Shown here one piece after another: positions 45,206 to 57,695 of a DNA stretch of 64,000 nt (the first letter of the stretch is position 1; each line of letters starts with the position of its first letter). The notes below the pieces were generated by a model, which was not told the origin of the DNA, searched no databases, and saw nothing but the letters and a program-made list of their open reading frames with translations. This DNA is from Epiperipatus broadwayi (taxonomy: Eukaryota > Onychophora > Udeonychophora > Euonychophora > Peripatidae): contig JAQFVV010000032.1 of the NCBI GenBank assembly GCA_028023455.1, positions 2,292,001 to 2,356,000 on the forward strand, given 5' to 3'. Made by a program: the position numbers and the translations under genes.

Positions 45206-45628
45206 TGTGTCAGTTTTCAAGATGTAATTTTAATTGACGACCCCTAGGATCGCTATATTCGAATGTCTTGAGAAATCTGAACTAACACATTAAACGAGAT
45301 ACGATAAATTTAACAGGGAATTTCCCAACTAGTTCTTAATTTTAGCGACGTCTTTATGACGTAATGAATGATCCAAAAGGAAGAATATTTTTAACGTATA
45401 GCAAAATATAATGTCTGCTATATTTTTCTTTGTATTATTTTTTTAACTAAAGTTCTTATTAAAACAATAAATTTCTTTATATTAATTTCCGTTCTTTATA
45501 AAAGTTAATTTTTTGCTTATTTTAATTTTTAGTTCAATAAATTGCTTGCCATTTTTATTGTTTGTAACCATTAAAATAATATTTTCTTATTACGATGTCT
45601 CTTATTTTTTTACCTTTATCACAATACT
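45206..45628. other. No gene; small GC-richer patch
   Basis: The patch 45235-45370 contains several CpG-containing words and a GACGTC-like palindrome (GCGACGTCTTTATGACGTAA). I cannot assign a function. Confidence 0.3.
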
Positions 45629-45644
45629 GTACTGTATATTAAAA

Positions 45645-45704
45645 CAGGCAAAACTCTCCATGCAACAATGCCAAAATGGTGATCATGTGATGTTTGGTGG
45701 TTTA
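45645..45704 (+). mobile_element. Foldback family A, 60-bp internal-deletion copy with 16-bp target duplication
   Basis: GTACTGTATATTAAAA is repeated exactly at 45629-45644 and 45705-45720. The insertion begins with CAGGCAAAACTCTCCATG and ends with GATCATGTGATGTTTGGTGG, so both family ends are present and the middle is deleted. It shows the true ends of the family. Confidence 0.9.
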
Positions 45705-45720
45705 GTACTGTATATTAAAA

Positions 45721-46601
45721 TAATTAGAATATTATCAATATGGATTTATCAAATCCAATTTTAACAAAAAAGGCATTAAATTGTTTTTCAAAAATTCTAA
45801 ATCGAAGCCTTATCAGTGCATGCAATTTCTTTGGTTGCTGAAACTTTTCGTGCGGAAAATTTAAGACAGAACAATTTAAGATGGCGGGGATGAAAATGCC
45901 CCTCTTCAAGTACAACAAAATTCACATTTTAATATACTGCATGTTATTAATTTTAAATTAATTCAGATTGGTTGTGATTATCTATATGTTAACAGTATGT
46001 GAAAAATTGAATTTATTCTGATTTTTTTAATTTTTTTTCATTTGAAAAGTTTTTTTCTCAAATAGCTGATTTTTTTCATTTGAAAAGTTTTTTCTCAAAT
46101 AGCATTTTGCTTGAGAAAGGCCTCTCTAACTCATCTTTATGATCAATAAGAAAGAAGCTATTACATATCAGGCTTGTTATTTGTCTTATGGTGAAAATTT
46201 GGCTTTTCATCCTTGTAACAATAATATCAAATGTTTTCCCTTATTAATTTGGAGATTATGAATAGGTAGATATCCATTTGCTGACCATTATCAATTGGAT
46301 AGTTAGGCTGTTTTTAGCTTTCAAAATGAAAGAAAAATCCCAAACCTGATTAGAACCTAAAAAAATTTCTGATTTTACCGTAGTAAGGACTTGAGAAGTA
46401 GCCAATTATGTATTATAAATCAAGTTAAATATGAAATAGTGTAAATCGTGAGGTAGTCTGTTTAAAGTTCTATTTATAAAGATTATTTTTTCTCTTATTG
46501 TAAAATTGTGTGATAATACATTCTGTATATTTTATGAATATACAAACAAATTGCTAAGTCCCCCATTAAAAATATACTATATGGTAAAAATATATAACTT
46601 C
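45721..46601. other. No gene assigned
   Basis: Around 45780-45915 the sequence is GC-richer and includes AAGATGGCGGGGATG, which resembles a YY1-type promoter element. The minus-strand frame over it (64 codons) matches nothing known. A 30-bp direct repeat containing GATTTTTTTCATTTGAAAAG is visible near 46020-46100. Confidence 0.3.
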
Positions 46602-46611
46602 TACGGAAATA

Positions 46612-47545
46612 AAACAGGCAAAACTCTCCATACAGTAGTGCAATTCATTGCAAGCCAGAGTAATCAATGGATGCCAGAAGGCTTGTGCATAAAATCCCTA
46701 TCTAGTGCCTACTCATCCAATATCCCCAGACTAGTTTCTGGCTTGTGGCCTTTGTCAGTGGTGAACCTTGGATTTGAGATCACTGCACCTAGATCTTGGG
46801 GTCTAATGCAACCATCCAGCAGTCACCTTTTATCTCAACTAGACAACTAAAGGCAAAACTCCATACAGTAATGGCACCCTGTGCCAACCAGAGTAATCAA
46901 TGGATGCCAGAAGGCTTTTGCATAAAATCCCTATCTAGTACCTACTCATCCAATATCCCCAGACTAGTTTCTGGCTTGTTTCCTTTGTCATTGAGGAGTC
47001 TTGGATCTGAGAGCATTGCACCTAGATCTTAGGATCTAATGCAACCCTCCAGCAGTCATCTTTTATCTCATCTACAAAACTATGAGAATGAAATTGAAAA
47101 CAATAATATTTTAAATCTAAACTCAATAGCTTGTAGAGACATATGGGTCTGAACTCAGTTCAGTACCCATACATTTGTGTCTTTGGTTCTTTAACAACCA
47201 TAGCCACCACTATCCTATTAGGCAGGATTGGTGTTAAAACACTAAACATCACATGATCACCATCTCTTATACTAGTTGGCTGCTGGAGGGTTGCATTAGA
47301 TCCAATGATCTAGTGTGCAGTGCTCTCAGATACAAGGCTCCTCACTGACAGCCACTAGCCAGAAACTAATCTGGGAATAGTGGATGAGTAGGCACTAGAT
47401 AGGGATTTTATGCACAAGCCTTTGGGCATCCATTGATTACTCTGGTTTGCACTGAATGGCACTACTGTATGGAGAATTTTGCCTGTTTTAATGACAGTTA
47501 TGAGCAAGCATAAGAAATGGCGATCATGTGATGTTTGGTGATTTT
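46612..47545. mobile_element. Composite of three foldback family A copies in one insertion
   Basis: TACGGAAATA flanks the block (46602-46611 and 47546-47555). The block starts with AAAACAGGCAAAACTCTCC. It holds two direct tandem copies (46612-46851 and 46852-47060, period about 235 bp), about 180 bp without family similarity, and an inverted copy (47239-47545). The inverted copy spans from CACTAAACATCACATGATC to the end GATCATGTGATGTTTGGTG. The copies contain AGAGTAATCAATGGATGCCA, CCAATATCCCCAGACTAGTT and CTAATGCAACC. Open frames across them are not conserved between copies. Confidence 0.8.
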
Positions 47546-47555
47546 TACGGAAATA

Positions 47556-48589
47556 CTTTTGATTAATTAGATAATAATTTTTATCAACTAATGTGGATGT
47601 GAAACACATGTTATGTGATTTTTCCAGGAACTGTGTATTGTCTATTTATTAAAGAATTTCTTAAATTGACTTATAAGAATTGCTTTTTTCTCTTTATAAA
47701 TCAATTTTACTTTTTTATAAGAATTGAATAGTCTGATAATTCTGAAATATACAGTTGCTGAAAAATCATGTGACATTTGTTTATTGTCTATCTAATTTCA
47801 TGCTAATGATTACATTTTAAATAATTGAAAGTATTTCTTTATAAGTTATATATTATTTGATTATTTATATTGTTAATATAATTTTAAAATATTATATATA
47901 AACAATTAATACTTAATTTCTAACTTCTCTAGTATGAACCTATCCGAATACCCTTTCAATAAATAACTGATTATTAATAATTTTTAGTTGGTTTAGAAAT
48001 TGTTATATTTTATATCATTCTTGATAAAAACTTTAAATTTAATAAAGTATACATATAATAATTATATATATTTTTTACGAGTACTAATATGTTTCATCTG
48101 TTTTATCTTACATCGTTTCTCACACATTTCTGTAAGTTAACATACACTCTTCAATACTTCAAACACAATCATAGATGGTTTCTAGAATGCATTTCAATTG
48201 TCTCTAGTCAATGATATTTCTTTTACTGAAATGTATTTTAGAAACCATTAGTAGATTTTTCAGTGCAGCTGTTTTTTTTCTTCACTTTAATAATTTTTGA
48301 CAACACTATGGTCTTTTTTGGAAACTATAAATTGAATATAGTACCTTACTTGTATTTATTAAATTTCTTTATTTAACATTTCAGTATTTGATTATGATAT
48401 TTTGATTCATAATATAACACATATACTTCTTAGATTATTAATACCTTCATTTTGACTAACTATGACTGCACACAAACAGTGATCTAACTAAAGTTAATTC
48501 TAAACAATCGCACTAAATTTATTATGCAAATGATAAGTTATTAATAAAAGAAAATCTTGAAAAACAGCAAAATAAATAAAAAATAGGCA
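47556..48589. other. No feature seen
   Basis: AT-rich sequence without recognisable features. Confidence 0.4.
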
Positions 48590-48825
48590 GTAGTGCCACC
48601 CTGTGCCAATCAGAGTAATCAATGGATGCCAGAAGGCTTGTGCATAAAATCCTTATCTTGTGCCAACTCATCCAATATTCCCAGACTACAAGACAGAAAC
48701 TAGTCTGGGATATTGGATAAGTAGGCACTAGATAGGGATTTTATGCACAAACCTTCTGGCATCCATTGATTACTCTGTTTGGCAAAAGGTGGCAATACTG
48801 TATGGAGAGTTTTGCTCTGTTTATT
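48590..48825. repeat. Foldback family A, two 5' parts head-to-head
   Basis: The left half reads GCAGTAGTGCCACC through AGAGTAATCAATGGATGCCA to CCCAGACTACAAG. The right half is the inverted equivalent, ending with GGAGAGTTTTGCTCTGTTT. The 3' end of the family (GATCATGTGATG) is absent, so this is a hairpin made only of 5' parts. Confidence 0.75.
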
Positions 48826-49494
48826 TCTACATGTTTTATAGATTAACTGTTTTTGACATTATTAGTTCATAAATGTGCCCATTCTAATTCCTGAAATAAT
48901 AAAAAGTGAAAAAATTAATTTTAACATGACTATGCAAACTAACTTGCAATCTATAGATACATTTACTGATTTTTCATGCTGGTTCTTTAATTTATTTATT
49001 TGATGGTACTTTATAATGTTATCTTTAAACTTCTTCAGCAAACTTTTCTAAAAGACCTTGCCTAATTGCAAACTTTCCTTTGCATTCTATCTTTTCTCAA
49101 AGAGTACTTTTTTAGAGTGACTTTGAAATAATCTTTATATTATAAATGAATTTGGCTAGCCCATTAAAATTAAGCCCATAAAATATTGTTTCAAGAAATC
49201 TTTTACTATTTATTCACATAACTAATTCCATGAAGATCTACCCATACAATTTTAGATTTAATATCATCACATCCAGTAAAGCTGAAAAACATACTAATTG
49301 ACCTAGTTATATTTTCAGAAATTTTTCCATTATCAGTAGGCCACATATTATTTTCATGCTTTGATATACTTCAGTAATGACTTTCAATTGTTTTCACTTG
49401 AATACTGTTTCTTAATAAAATATTTATTGAATAGAAGTAAAAAAATAAATTATTTATTTGAAAATGCCACATTTTATTTATTTTGTTAAACCAC
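48826..49494. other. No feature seen
   Basis: AT-rich spacer. Confidence 0.4.
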
Positions 49495-49672
49495 TAAACA
49501 TCACATGATCACCATCTCTTATGCTAGCACATAATTGTTATTAAACAGGCATCTGGCATCCATTGATTACTCTGTTTAGCACAGGTGGCAATACTGTATG
49601 GAGAGTTTTGCTCTGTTTATCAACAATTAATGTGCTAGTATAGGAAATGTGATCATGTGATGTTCATGTAGA
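49495..49672 (-). repeat. Foldback family A copy with both ends duplicated in inverted form
   Basis: CACTAAACATCACATGATCA begins the left side, and the right side ends with GTGATCATGTGATGTTCATG. In between are the family core and its 5' end (GGAGAGTTTTGCTCTG). The terminal 50 bp on each side form an inverted repeat, including ATGCTAGCACATAATTG and its complement. Flanking duplications were not found. Confidence 0.75.
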
Positions 49673-50319
49673 AATACACAAGAGATTTCTAAATATAGGA
49701 AGTTTTCATTTGTTTGATCCAATATATATATATCATTTCTCAATTTCCAAATTTACTTAACCCAAAATGAAAATTATTCATAACTTCATCGAAATTTTAT
49801 ATGAGAGAATGTTGTTATCTACCAACATGACTCTATAAGTTTACTATATGATAATAGTTGATCACCTATTTTCTATTCTCATAGCAATTGCAATAGATTA
49901 GAACTGTGGCTTCTTAACTGACTATATGTCATGAATCAATAAACTTTTAATTTTTTAATTAGGGACCAAATGAAGTATTAAACAAAATAATGGAAGGGCA
50001 GGTATTTTATAGTAAAATATAATTATTGCAGTGTTTAACAAATTTAATATATCTATATTTTAAAGAAAAATAAAAAAGCATAGAATAATCAACAAAACTA
50101 TACAAAAGTAAATTAATTGATAAAATATTAAACTAATAATAAACAAAATCTGAAGAAAAACAAAGAAGAATTTAAATACCTGAGTGAAACATAGTTATAA
50201 TTATAAACCAAAAACTAATGCTATTGTTGCTGATTCTCTTCTACTAATTAGCTTATCAAGTTTTAAACCTTTAAATATCACATGATCACTATCAAGTTTT
50301 GGAGATATATTTGTGACAG
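49673..50319. other. No gene; possible scrap of family A
   Basis: AT-rich. A short AATATCACATGATCACTATC at about 50275 resembles the family A 3' end and abuts the hAT relic. Confidence 0.3.
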
Positions 50320-52050
50320 CTAAGCATACAGCTGGATTTATTAATAAATATTGAGTTTTATTGCCGAAAATGTCAATTCACATAAGTGTATCGTTGAAAG
50401 TGGCATTAACACTCTTAAGGCTTATTTGCATAATTCCAGATATTCAATTTTAATTTTAACCCAAAATTGAGCTATATTTGTCAAATTAAATAATAACTTT
50501 ACCAACGCAATTTAAGTCTATTAATTTTTCCTGTTACAAATCAGTTATTTTCTTGTTCAACAAACATTTAAAATTTACATATTGCATTTTATGTATTTTC
50601 TGCCTGTAAATAATATTAATCAAATGCACAAAGTCCTGTTACATGTCCATAAACAGTATTTTTCAATTTGCTGATATTTATATTCACATTATCAATTCTG
50701 AAAATAAATAAAATATGACGTAGTTTTTTTTCTTCTACAGGCTTGCACCATAGTTTTAACTTTTTCTTGAATGTCCCAATTTTATTCCAGAAATTAAAAG
50801 TATTACTATTGTCTTTTAGGTTAAAATTTAGTTGATTTATTAATGAAAATATGTCTGACTTGCCAGTCTAGCAATCCAATTGTCATGGAAAATATTTCTC
50901 AATTTTGTATTTTTTGTTTTAGGAACGTTTCAATTTCTTAGTTCATAAAGTCTTAATATTTTCTCTCTTGACAACCATTGTACTTCTGCGTGGAGTAATA
51001 AATATTTTCATGTTCAGATTCCATTTCATTGTATAAACTTGAAAATAATCTTGAATTTATTGTGTTGCATTCAATATAATTTATTATTTTTATTGATTGA
51101 GTAAGAACATTTTTAAAGTCAAGAGACAATTTTTTAGCAGCTAAATGGTCACTATGTACATGAATAAAAGTAATTTTGTCATCTGCTACTTATTTAATTT
51201 TTTTTGCAACTCCTGTTTTCTAATCATACTTACCATTCCATTAGTACATAAGCCAATACAATTTATGCTTAAGTGAATTCTTTGCAATGTAATTATCAAT
51301 TGCTTTAAATATAACCAAACTTTCAATGCAACAAAAAAATTCCTTTATATCATTGATTTTGTAATCAACATAATGAATATAACATAAATATATGGCTTTA
51401 TTGATAATAAGATTCATCTATTTAAATTGCGAACAATGATTTGCTTATTTTTTGAATTAGTTGATCTTCAACATCAGTGGCTAATTCACTAAATCTGTGT
51501 GAAATAGTATCATTAGAAAGTGACAAAGTTTGCATTTTGTCTCCAGAAACTATACATTTTAGAACATACATCTATGAAACATAATTTAATTATGTTTTTT
51601 GCATATAGAAATCCTTAAAGTAACTAAATATGTTGCTTTTACTAGAGAGTTAGCAACTAAAAGAAATTTTTTAAAAGACAATTTTTTTTTTTTTTTTTAA
51701 TTCAGCACTTTTATGTTATAAAAAAATTCAATGGCTTATTTTGTCGATTTGAATGTTTAGTCTGTAAATGATATATTTTAATTTTGCTGGCTTCATACAT
51801 TCATTGGATAAAATTTCTCTGCAAATAACACATTGAGGTTTAGGTAAATTTTCTTCCAACTCAGGCCAAGAAATGAAAACACATTTTAAAAAATCATTAT
51901 TGAATGGACAAATAACAGTACATTTTCATTTTGCCTGAGACAAATCATTTTGTGAATAAATAATATTCTCAATAGCATTCAAAATACTTATGCTTGAATT
52001 TTGAAAAAAGTCTGCAATAGTTTTGTTGCTTTCTTGTTATTATTCATTTT
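50320..52050 (-). pseudogene. Second hAT-type transposase relic, ZBED/GTF2IRD2-like
   Basis: The minus strand reads a BED-type finger CVICREILSNECMKPAKLK (about 51840-51785) preceded by CVFISWPELEENLPKPQ. Then come LSLSNDTISHRFSELATDVE (about 51520-51460), an IDESYYQ block in place of the usual LDES-TDV, and LLHAEVQWLSREKILRLYEL (about 51000-50945, family motif HTEVRWLSRGKVL). WNKIGTFKKKLKLW (about 50800-50760) and residues before NISPKL near the end follow. Every segment is split by stops and frameshifts, and no open frame exceeds 60 codons. It is older than the hAT relic at 33.6-35.3 kb and differs from it in the finger sequence. TIRs not found. Confidence 0.8.
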
Positions 52051-53104
52051 TAAATGCTAAAATTTATGAAAAATGTAAATATCAAGTACTTAATATATTT
52101 AAACTACAGTGCACACCTATTATATAATAATTCCTATCACTGCATGTCAGTGCAATTCTGATCAGCTAGCTATGGCAAATTATATAGTACATATGACTGA
52201 CAACTGTTAGGTTATTTTTGTACACGATAAAATCCACCTCAGCACCTGAAGTGTACATGCTCAAAATTGTTAGTGAATAGTGTTTTTACTGTGAAGTGAC
52301 TGATACCAGAAAACAGAAACCCTTTTATATTTCTTATAGTGCTTTGTTTTTTAGTTTATTTTCTATTAATTATATGAATAAAAACAACTAACAAACAAAA
52401 GAAAATCTTAGAACTGAACTAAAGAGAAATATAATAAAATTAATCATAATTTGAAAGTCTATAAAAAAATATCTAAATATGAACAAATTTATTAGCTTTT
52501 TTTGTGGACTATTAAAATTTTTCTGCAGACCACCAATTGAAAAATATTGGATTAGAACATATAAGTTGTTTAAACTTGACTAGATTCATAGCATAATAAC
52601 TACATTGAATGAAGAATAAATAATTTTTGTGTTGACAATAATTCAGATACCACTCCTTATATGTTTGTTTTGGCTGCAGAAAAGAGTTTGCCATTAACTG
52701 AAGTGAGACCCCTTGGTTCCTCTTTGAAGTCTTAAAAGAACTGAGTAGGACAAATTCCTAATGTTCACTCCATACATTATTATTATATGATTATTCGTAT
52801 AGTGTACGACCATAGATGGGCTGCTCACTAACACATTGGTTAGCATGGCAAATTTATTGGCTTTCTACTTCTAAGTTTAGGATCAAAAAACACCATGGTC
52901 ATTATTTTAAGTTGTCTGATAGTTCTTAACTGATATATCAATTAAGTTTACTTGAAGGCAAAATGCATGTGTGTTTGAATGAACTTTTTTTAAAAATAAT
53001 TATTTACAATCATGACAGACAAAATGAATTATAGCATTTATTTCCATGAAACTAAAGTTGTCAACTAAGGCAGCTGAGGATGCTAAGAATCCCCTGATAG
53101 CGAA
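52051..53104. other. No feature seen
   Basis: AT-rich sequence. The 60-codon minus frame at 52512-52694 has no family signature. Confidence 0.4.
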
Positions 53105-55590
53105 CTCAGAATGATCCTTTATTTAGATATTTATAATTCCAGATCACTTTCAAATGAAGGTTGCATGAATTAAAAGAACTATTAAATGAAACATTGTTGA
53201 ACTTTGTGAAGTTATAAAAAAGCTGAAGAGATGATTAAAAAAAGTAGACGTACTACATACTCCAGAGGTATACTACTAATATTGAAAGCACAAGGAGAAT
53301 TTATTATAAAGAAAAAGTGGAAAAACAACATTCCCAGTGATTGATAATGTTTCAACCAGAGTGTCAAAATTAGTTATTCAACTTAATGGAAGATACCAAA
53401 CATAGAATCTTCAGGATTTTGCCCCAACAAGTTCTCATTGTGATGAAGAAGTAGAGGATTTTTATAAGGATGTATAATATTTTACTCAGATGAAATATGT
53501 AAAAATTACTATAGGAAACTTTATTGCTAGAGTTGTCAAATGAATGAAGGATGAAAGTGCTGTAAATTTGGTTCTGGTGATAGAAATGGAAAAACACAGA
53601 CTTATGGACTTTGCTGAAAAAGAAAAACTGTATATTATGAATTGTTTCTTTGACAAAAATGGGAATGGATATAAAAGCATCCAAATGCAGCAGAATTGGA
53701 TTATATTTTGCCTAACAGAAAATATGTATTTGAAGATTGTAATGTTCTTAATTAATTCAACACAGGAAGTGATCATCGATTAGTAAGATGTAAGATACAT
53801 GTTAATGCAAAACTAGAGAGACAAAAATTTACTAAGAAAACAGTATTCACAATTGATATTTCTAACCTTCAAAAATATTTCAATGAATTTAAATTAGAAT
53901 TTGCAAATTGTATAAAAATATTAATAGATTTTGTAGGTGGTTCACATTTGAACTAAATGAATAGGAAGATAACTAACATACTATTACAAAGTACAATGAA
54001 GATAGCTAGTACAAATTGCTGAGTAAAATATTTATTGAGGCAACAAATTTATGAAGAAAAGAAGGAATACAAAAGTTATATAATAATGATACATTAAGAA
54101 AAATTGAATATCTAGAATTTTGTAAAATGGTATTAAAAAGTGTTAATGATATAAGAATAGTGAGGAAAGTTGCAGAAGAGAATACAAGTTTTAAAAGTGT
54201 AAAACAATATATTGGTATTGGAAGGAAACTTATTTTTGTAATAAGAAGAAAAGATGGACATAATGAAATGTGTGGAATAGTTCTATAAACAACTATAACA
54301 ATAAAGAACAAGAAAAAGGTATTCACTTTGATTACTACATTTTCCAAATTGTCTACCATTTTAAATAAAGAAATGAGACAAGCAAATACATCTATGAAGA
54401 AGGGAAAAACTCCAGGTAATGATAAAATTTATAATCAATGATTTAAAAAAAGCAGGTGAAGTAGTGACCAAATTATTGGCAAAGTTATATACCAAATATC
54501 TGAATGTTAAAGATGTATCAGATGATTAGGAAAATGCAATATACTAATATTGATATTTTAAAAAGATGACAAAGAAGATATTAGAAATTACAGAATATAT
54601 CAGTCTTTTATCAGTTCTATACAAAAATTTTATTAAGATTATTGTAATTTATCTATAGTGAACTTTGTATTTTAACCAACTAAAAGAACAATCTGAATTT
54701 AGAAGTATTTTTAGCACAGTGAGTTGCCATTATGCTTTGGATTTATAGATTATGAAAAGGCATTAGATTCTATAAATATTATTCAGGGATTAAAATACTG
54801 TATCATAAAGATATAGAACTGGGATATCATTATATTCTGAAGAATATCAAAATGCAAGGAACATATAAGTACTAAGATTAACATTGAGAAGGATGTGTGA
54901 TAGAGTGACTCCATATCTTCAAAAAATTTTCTAGCAGTTTTTGTAAGAAGTACTTTGTGAAAAGTATTTTGTGAATAAAATGGGAAATTAAGGAAAGTAA
55001 AAATAAGTGGAAATTATTTATATTTTGCAGATGATGTGGTTTGTTTTTGCAAATAATGCTACAGAGCTTCAGAAAATATTGCTAGAGTTATTAGATGAAA
55101 GTAAGAAAATTGGACTAAAAATAAATGCTAAAAAAACTAAAGTAATATTCAATGGATTTTCTTAAAAGAAGAAAATTAAGATTAATAATGGTAAATTAGA
55201 AGAAATTAACAACTATAAATATCTTAGTCACATGGAATTGACCTTAGATATAATGCTTTTGGTGGACACTTAATAGAACAATAGTGACTTCATACCACTG
55301 AGAGAAATTTGGAGAGATGTATGTTAGGAATAAAAAGTAGCAATCAAAAACAAAATATATGGGTGAAAGAACAAACAGATTTTATTGACATCATTGAATA
55401 ATTAAGAGACTGATGTGGTCAGGATGGATATATTTCTAGACAAAATGATAGTTGATAGACAGTTGAAATCTTAAACTTCATTCCAAGTGATTTAATCATT
55501 GGTAAGATGGATGAATGAAATAAGCATGTGCTGGAGTGATAAGGAAAAGAGACCCTAAAGATCAGAGAAACTAGATTAAACATGGAGAAA
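53105..55590 (+). pseudogene. RTE LINE, copy B, nearly full coding length but decayed
   Basis: This copy keeps the endonuclease N-terminus missing from copy A, with IYNSRSLSNEG and LHELKELLNETLLNF near 53120-53225. Next come FIIKKKWKNN (about 53300), FAPTSSHCDEEVEDFY (about 53420) and FAEKEKLYIMNCFF (about 53610). GSDHRLVRCKI (about 53766) follows, then the reverse transcriptase with the FADD motif at 55024-55035. The C-terminus ends near 55590. It is shorter and more damaged than copy A, with many stops and internal deletions. There is no intact frame longer than 80 codons on its strand. Confidence 0.85.
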
Positions 55591-55669
55591 CTTTCATTTT
55601 GTAGTGGATCGATAATGGTTATTTTGCGATCTATTCACAATTGTGTTAAAACAATATGGATAAAACAAG

Positions 55670-56190
55670 AACAGCTCTCTACTCCAATACAATTTATGTT
55701 AATCTTGGGTAATTAATGATGTTAATGTATTCAAATCCCCATCCCCAGATCAGTTTTTGGCTTTTGCCTTTGCCAATGAAGATTTACATTCAAAACTGGA
55801 GGAAAAGTAGTTATGAATCTAATAACTATCTTCAACTCAATTTACTATTCAAAGAGTGAATGATTTGTGTTAAAATTCCTAGCCAGGGAAGAAAGGTGCT
55901 TGCAATTAATAAATAACTATAAGTATTAAAATTTTAAATTTATTGATTTGAGTTATCAGGCAGATGGATTTTGGATTCAAAAGTATTTTCAATTTCAGGT
56001 TCTTAGTTTGAATAGTAGTTGTTTGCTTGACTATGTTATATACAGCTTTAAATCCTAAAGCTCACTAATAAAGACAAAAGCCAAAAATCAGTTTAGGAGT
56101 GGGGTTTAAAATAAAGTTGTCTGATAATCATTGATTACTTAAGCTTACTTTAGATGACATTAGAGCTGGGATTTGCGTATGTTTTATCAC
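55670..56190. repeat. Divergent foldback family A copy, inverted pair
   Basis: The plus-strand part (about 55690-55800) reads TTCAAATCCCCATCCCCAGA, then TTTTTGGCTTTTGCCTTTGC and CCAATGAAGATTTAC, aligning with the family A body. An inverted equivalent lies at about 56065-56185, with CAAAAGCCAAAAATCAG and TGATTACTTAAGCTTACTTT. The similarity is moderate, so this is an older subfamily. Confidence 0.5.
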
Positions 56191-56559
56191 GGAAAGATGA
56201 GTGATTTGTCATTAAAACAGTAACTTAAATTTGTGCTGCTCTTAAAAAAAAAATAATGATGGAGATCCATGTTTTTAATTGTTAGATAAGAATATAACCA
56301 GTGAAGGCTTTACATTTTCAGGAACAAATGTCTTGAAAAATTATTAATATAAGAAGCATGTGTTATTAAGAAAAAAAAGACTAAAAGAGCAACAGACATC
56401 TAACATAGGAATTTTAAAATACAATATATAGAACACACCTGCAGAAAATTAAGAAGCTGTTTAATGACAATTTTCAACAGTCACATTTGGTATTTATATA
56501 GTATATAGTCAATTCACTACTTGGAGATACATAGTACCTAACAATGTAGTTTAAATTTT
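56191..56559. other. No feature seen
   Basis: AT-rich spacer between two divergent family A clusters. Confidence 0.4.
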
Positions 56560-57125
56560 TATTTTACTGTCTCATTGCCACTTACAGTAAGCTTTAGTAA
56601 CTAATAGATACAAGATGTTAATGCTTAATAAATCCCTGTCTTATGCTATCTATTCAATATCACCATACCAGTTCCAAGATTATAGTTTTCATTAATGGAG
56701 CTCCCTTTAGGATCAAATGAACAATCTCTCTAGCAATTAACATTTATTTGATATACTATCAAGCTAAATGTTTTCAATCTTAGCCAACTTATTTGTATAG
56801 TTATGTAGGTCTGAAACCAGTTGTTTCTTTTCTGTATATTATGCTGACATTAATTTTTTAAACAGTTACAGAAACTCTACTCTATGGCTAACTTACATAA
56901 TGCTGTTTTAGCAGCTTACATTTATTTTTCACTACCTCTATGCAATAACAGTGACCTTTAGTAATTAATAGATGCGAGTGCTTAATAAATCTCTATCCTG
57001 TGCTGTTCTATCCAATATCCCCATTCTAGTTTAAAGTTTAGGGGTTTCACCTGGCATCTATTAGTTGCTAAAGCTTACAGTAGATGGCATAGAAGTGGTA
57101 AAAGAAATTTGTATGCTGCTAAAAT
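56560..57125. repeat. Divergent foldback family A subfamily, two direct and one inverted copy
   Basis: Two direct copies begin with TAAGCTTTAGTAACTAATAG (about 56589) and GACCTTTAGTAATTAATAGA (about 56962). They continue with CTTAATAAATC(C/T)CTGTC/TATCC and (T/C)CCAATATC. An inverted copy lies at 57040-57110 (GCATCTATTAGTTGCTAAAG). The order of words matches family A: AGTAATCAATGGATG, then CATAAAATCCCTATC, then CCAATATCCCC. Confidence 0.55.
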
Positions 57126-57695
57126 AGTAATACATAAGCTAAAGTCATGTGATATTTTAATAGTTACTTAACAATGACTCAACAAATAACTAATCAATAA
57201 AAAGTAAAATGTCTGCATTCTTAAATTTACTAGTGTTAGTGTAGATTAAACAAAATCAAGAAAATAATATATATAACAATGATAATATTTAATATAAAAA
57301 TATAAATTGTTTAATAAAATAATATATTGATTAGAAATAAACGATACACATCAATGCATATCCATAATAAGTGAAATTCCAAACATAAAAACATTCGTGG
57401 ATAATTTTATCAAATAAAAGCAGACCCAATGAGTGAAAAAGTGTTTAATTTAGGAAATAATGCAAAACATATACACTATAAAATGTACATAAGCATGCAG
57501 TCCATTGAATGCTGATATAACATTAAACATCATGATAATAGTTTATCACATGGTCTTTGTCACTTGACATAGTTTAACCACTTTTTATATAACCAGTAAA
57601 ATTCATTTATATTATTTGTTTTGTTGCCAAATAATATCCAGTGATGGAAGAGTATGTGCAAAAAGAAAAATTCTGAAAAATAATGTACTCATTTT
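57126..57695. other. No feature seen
   Basis: AT-rich spacer. Confidence 0.4.

Noticed and set aside
46506-47032. Frames of 114 and 78 codons sharing a peptide containing SNQWMPEGLCIKSLSS
   Set aside because: The shared peptide arises because both are read through copies of foldback family A. The frame is not conserved in other copies.
53370-53776. Minus-strand frames of 104 and 96 codons
   Set aside because: Antisense of RTE copy B, with hydrophobic runs due only to A-rich sense codons.
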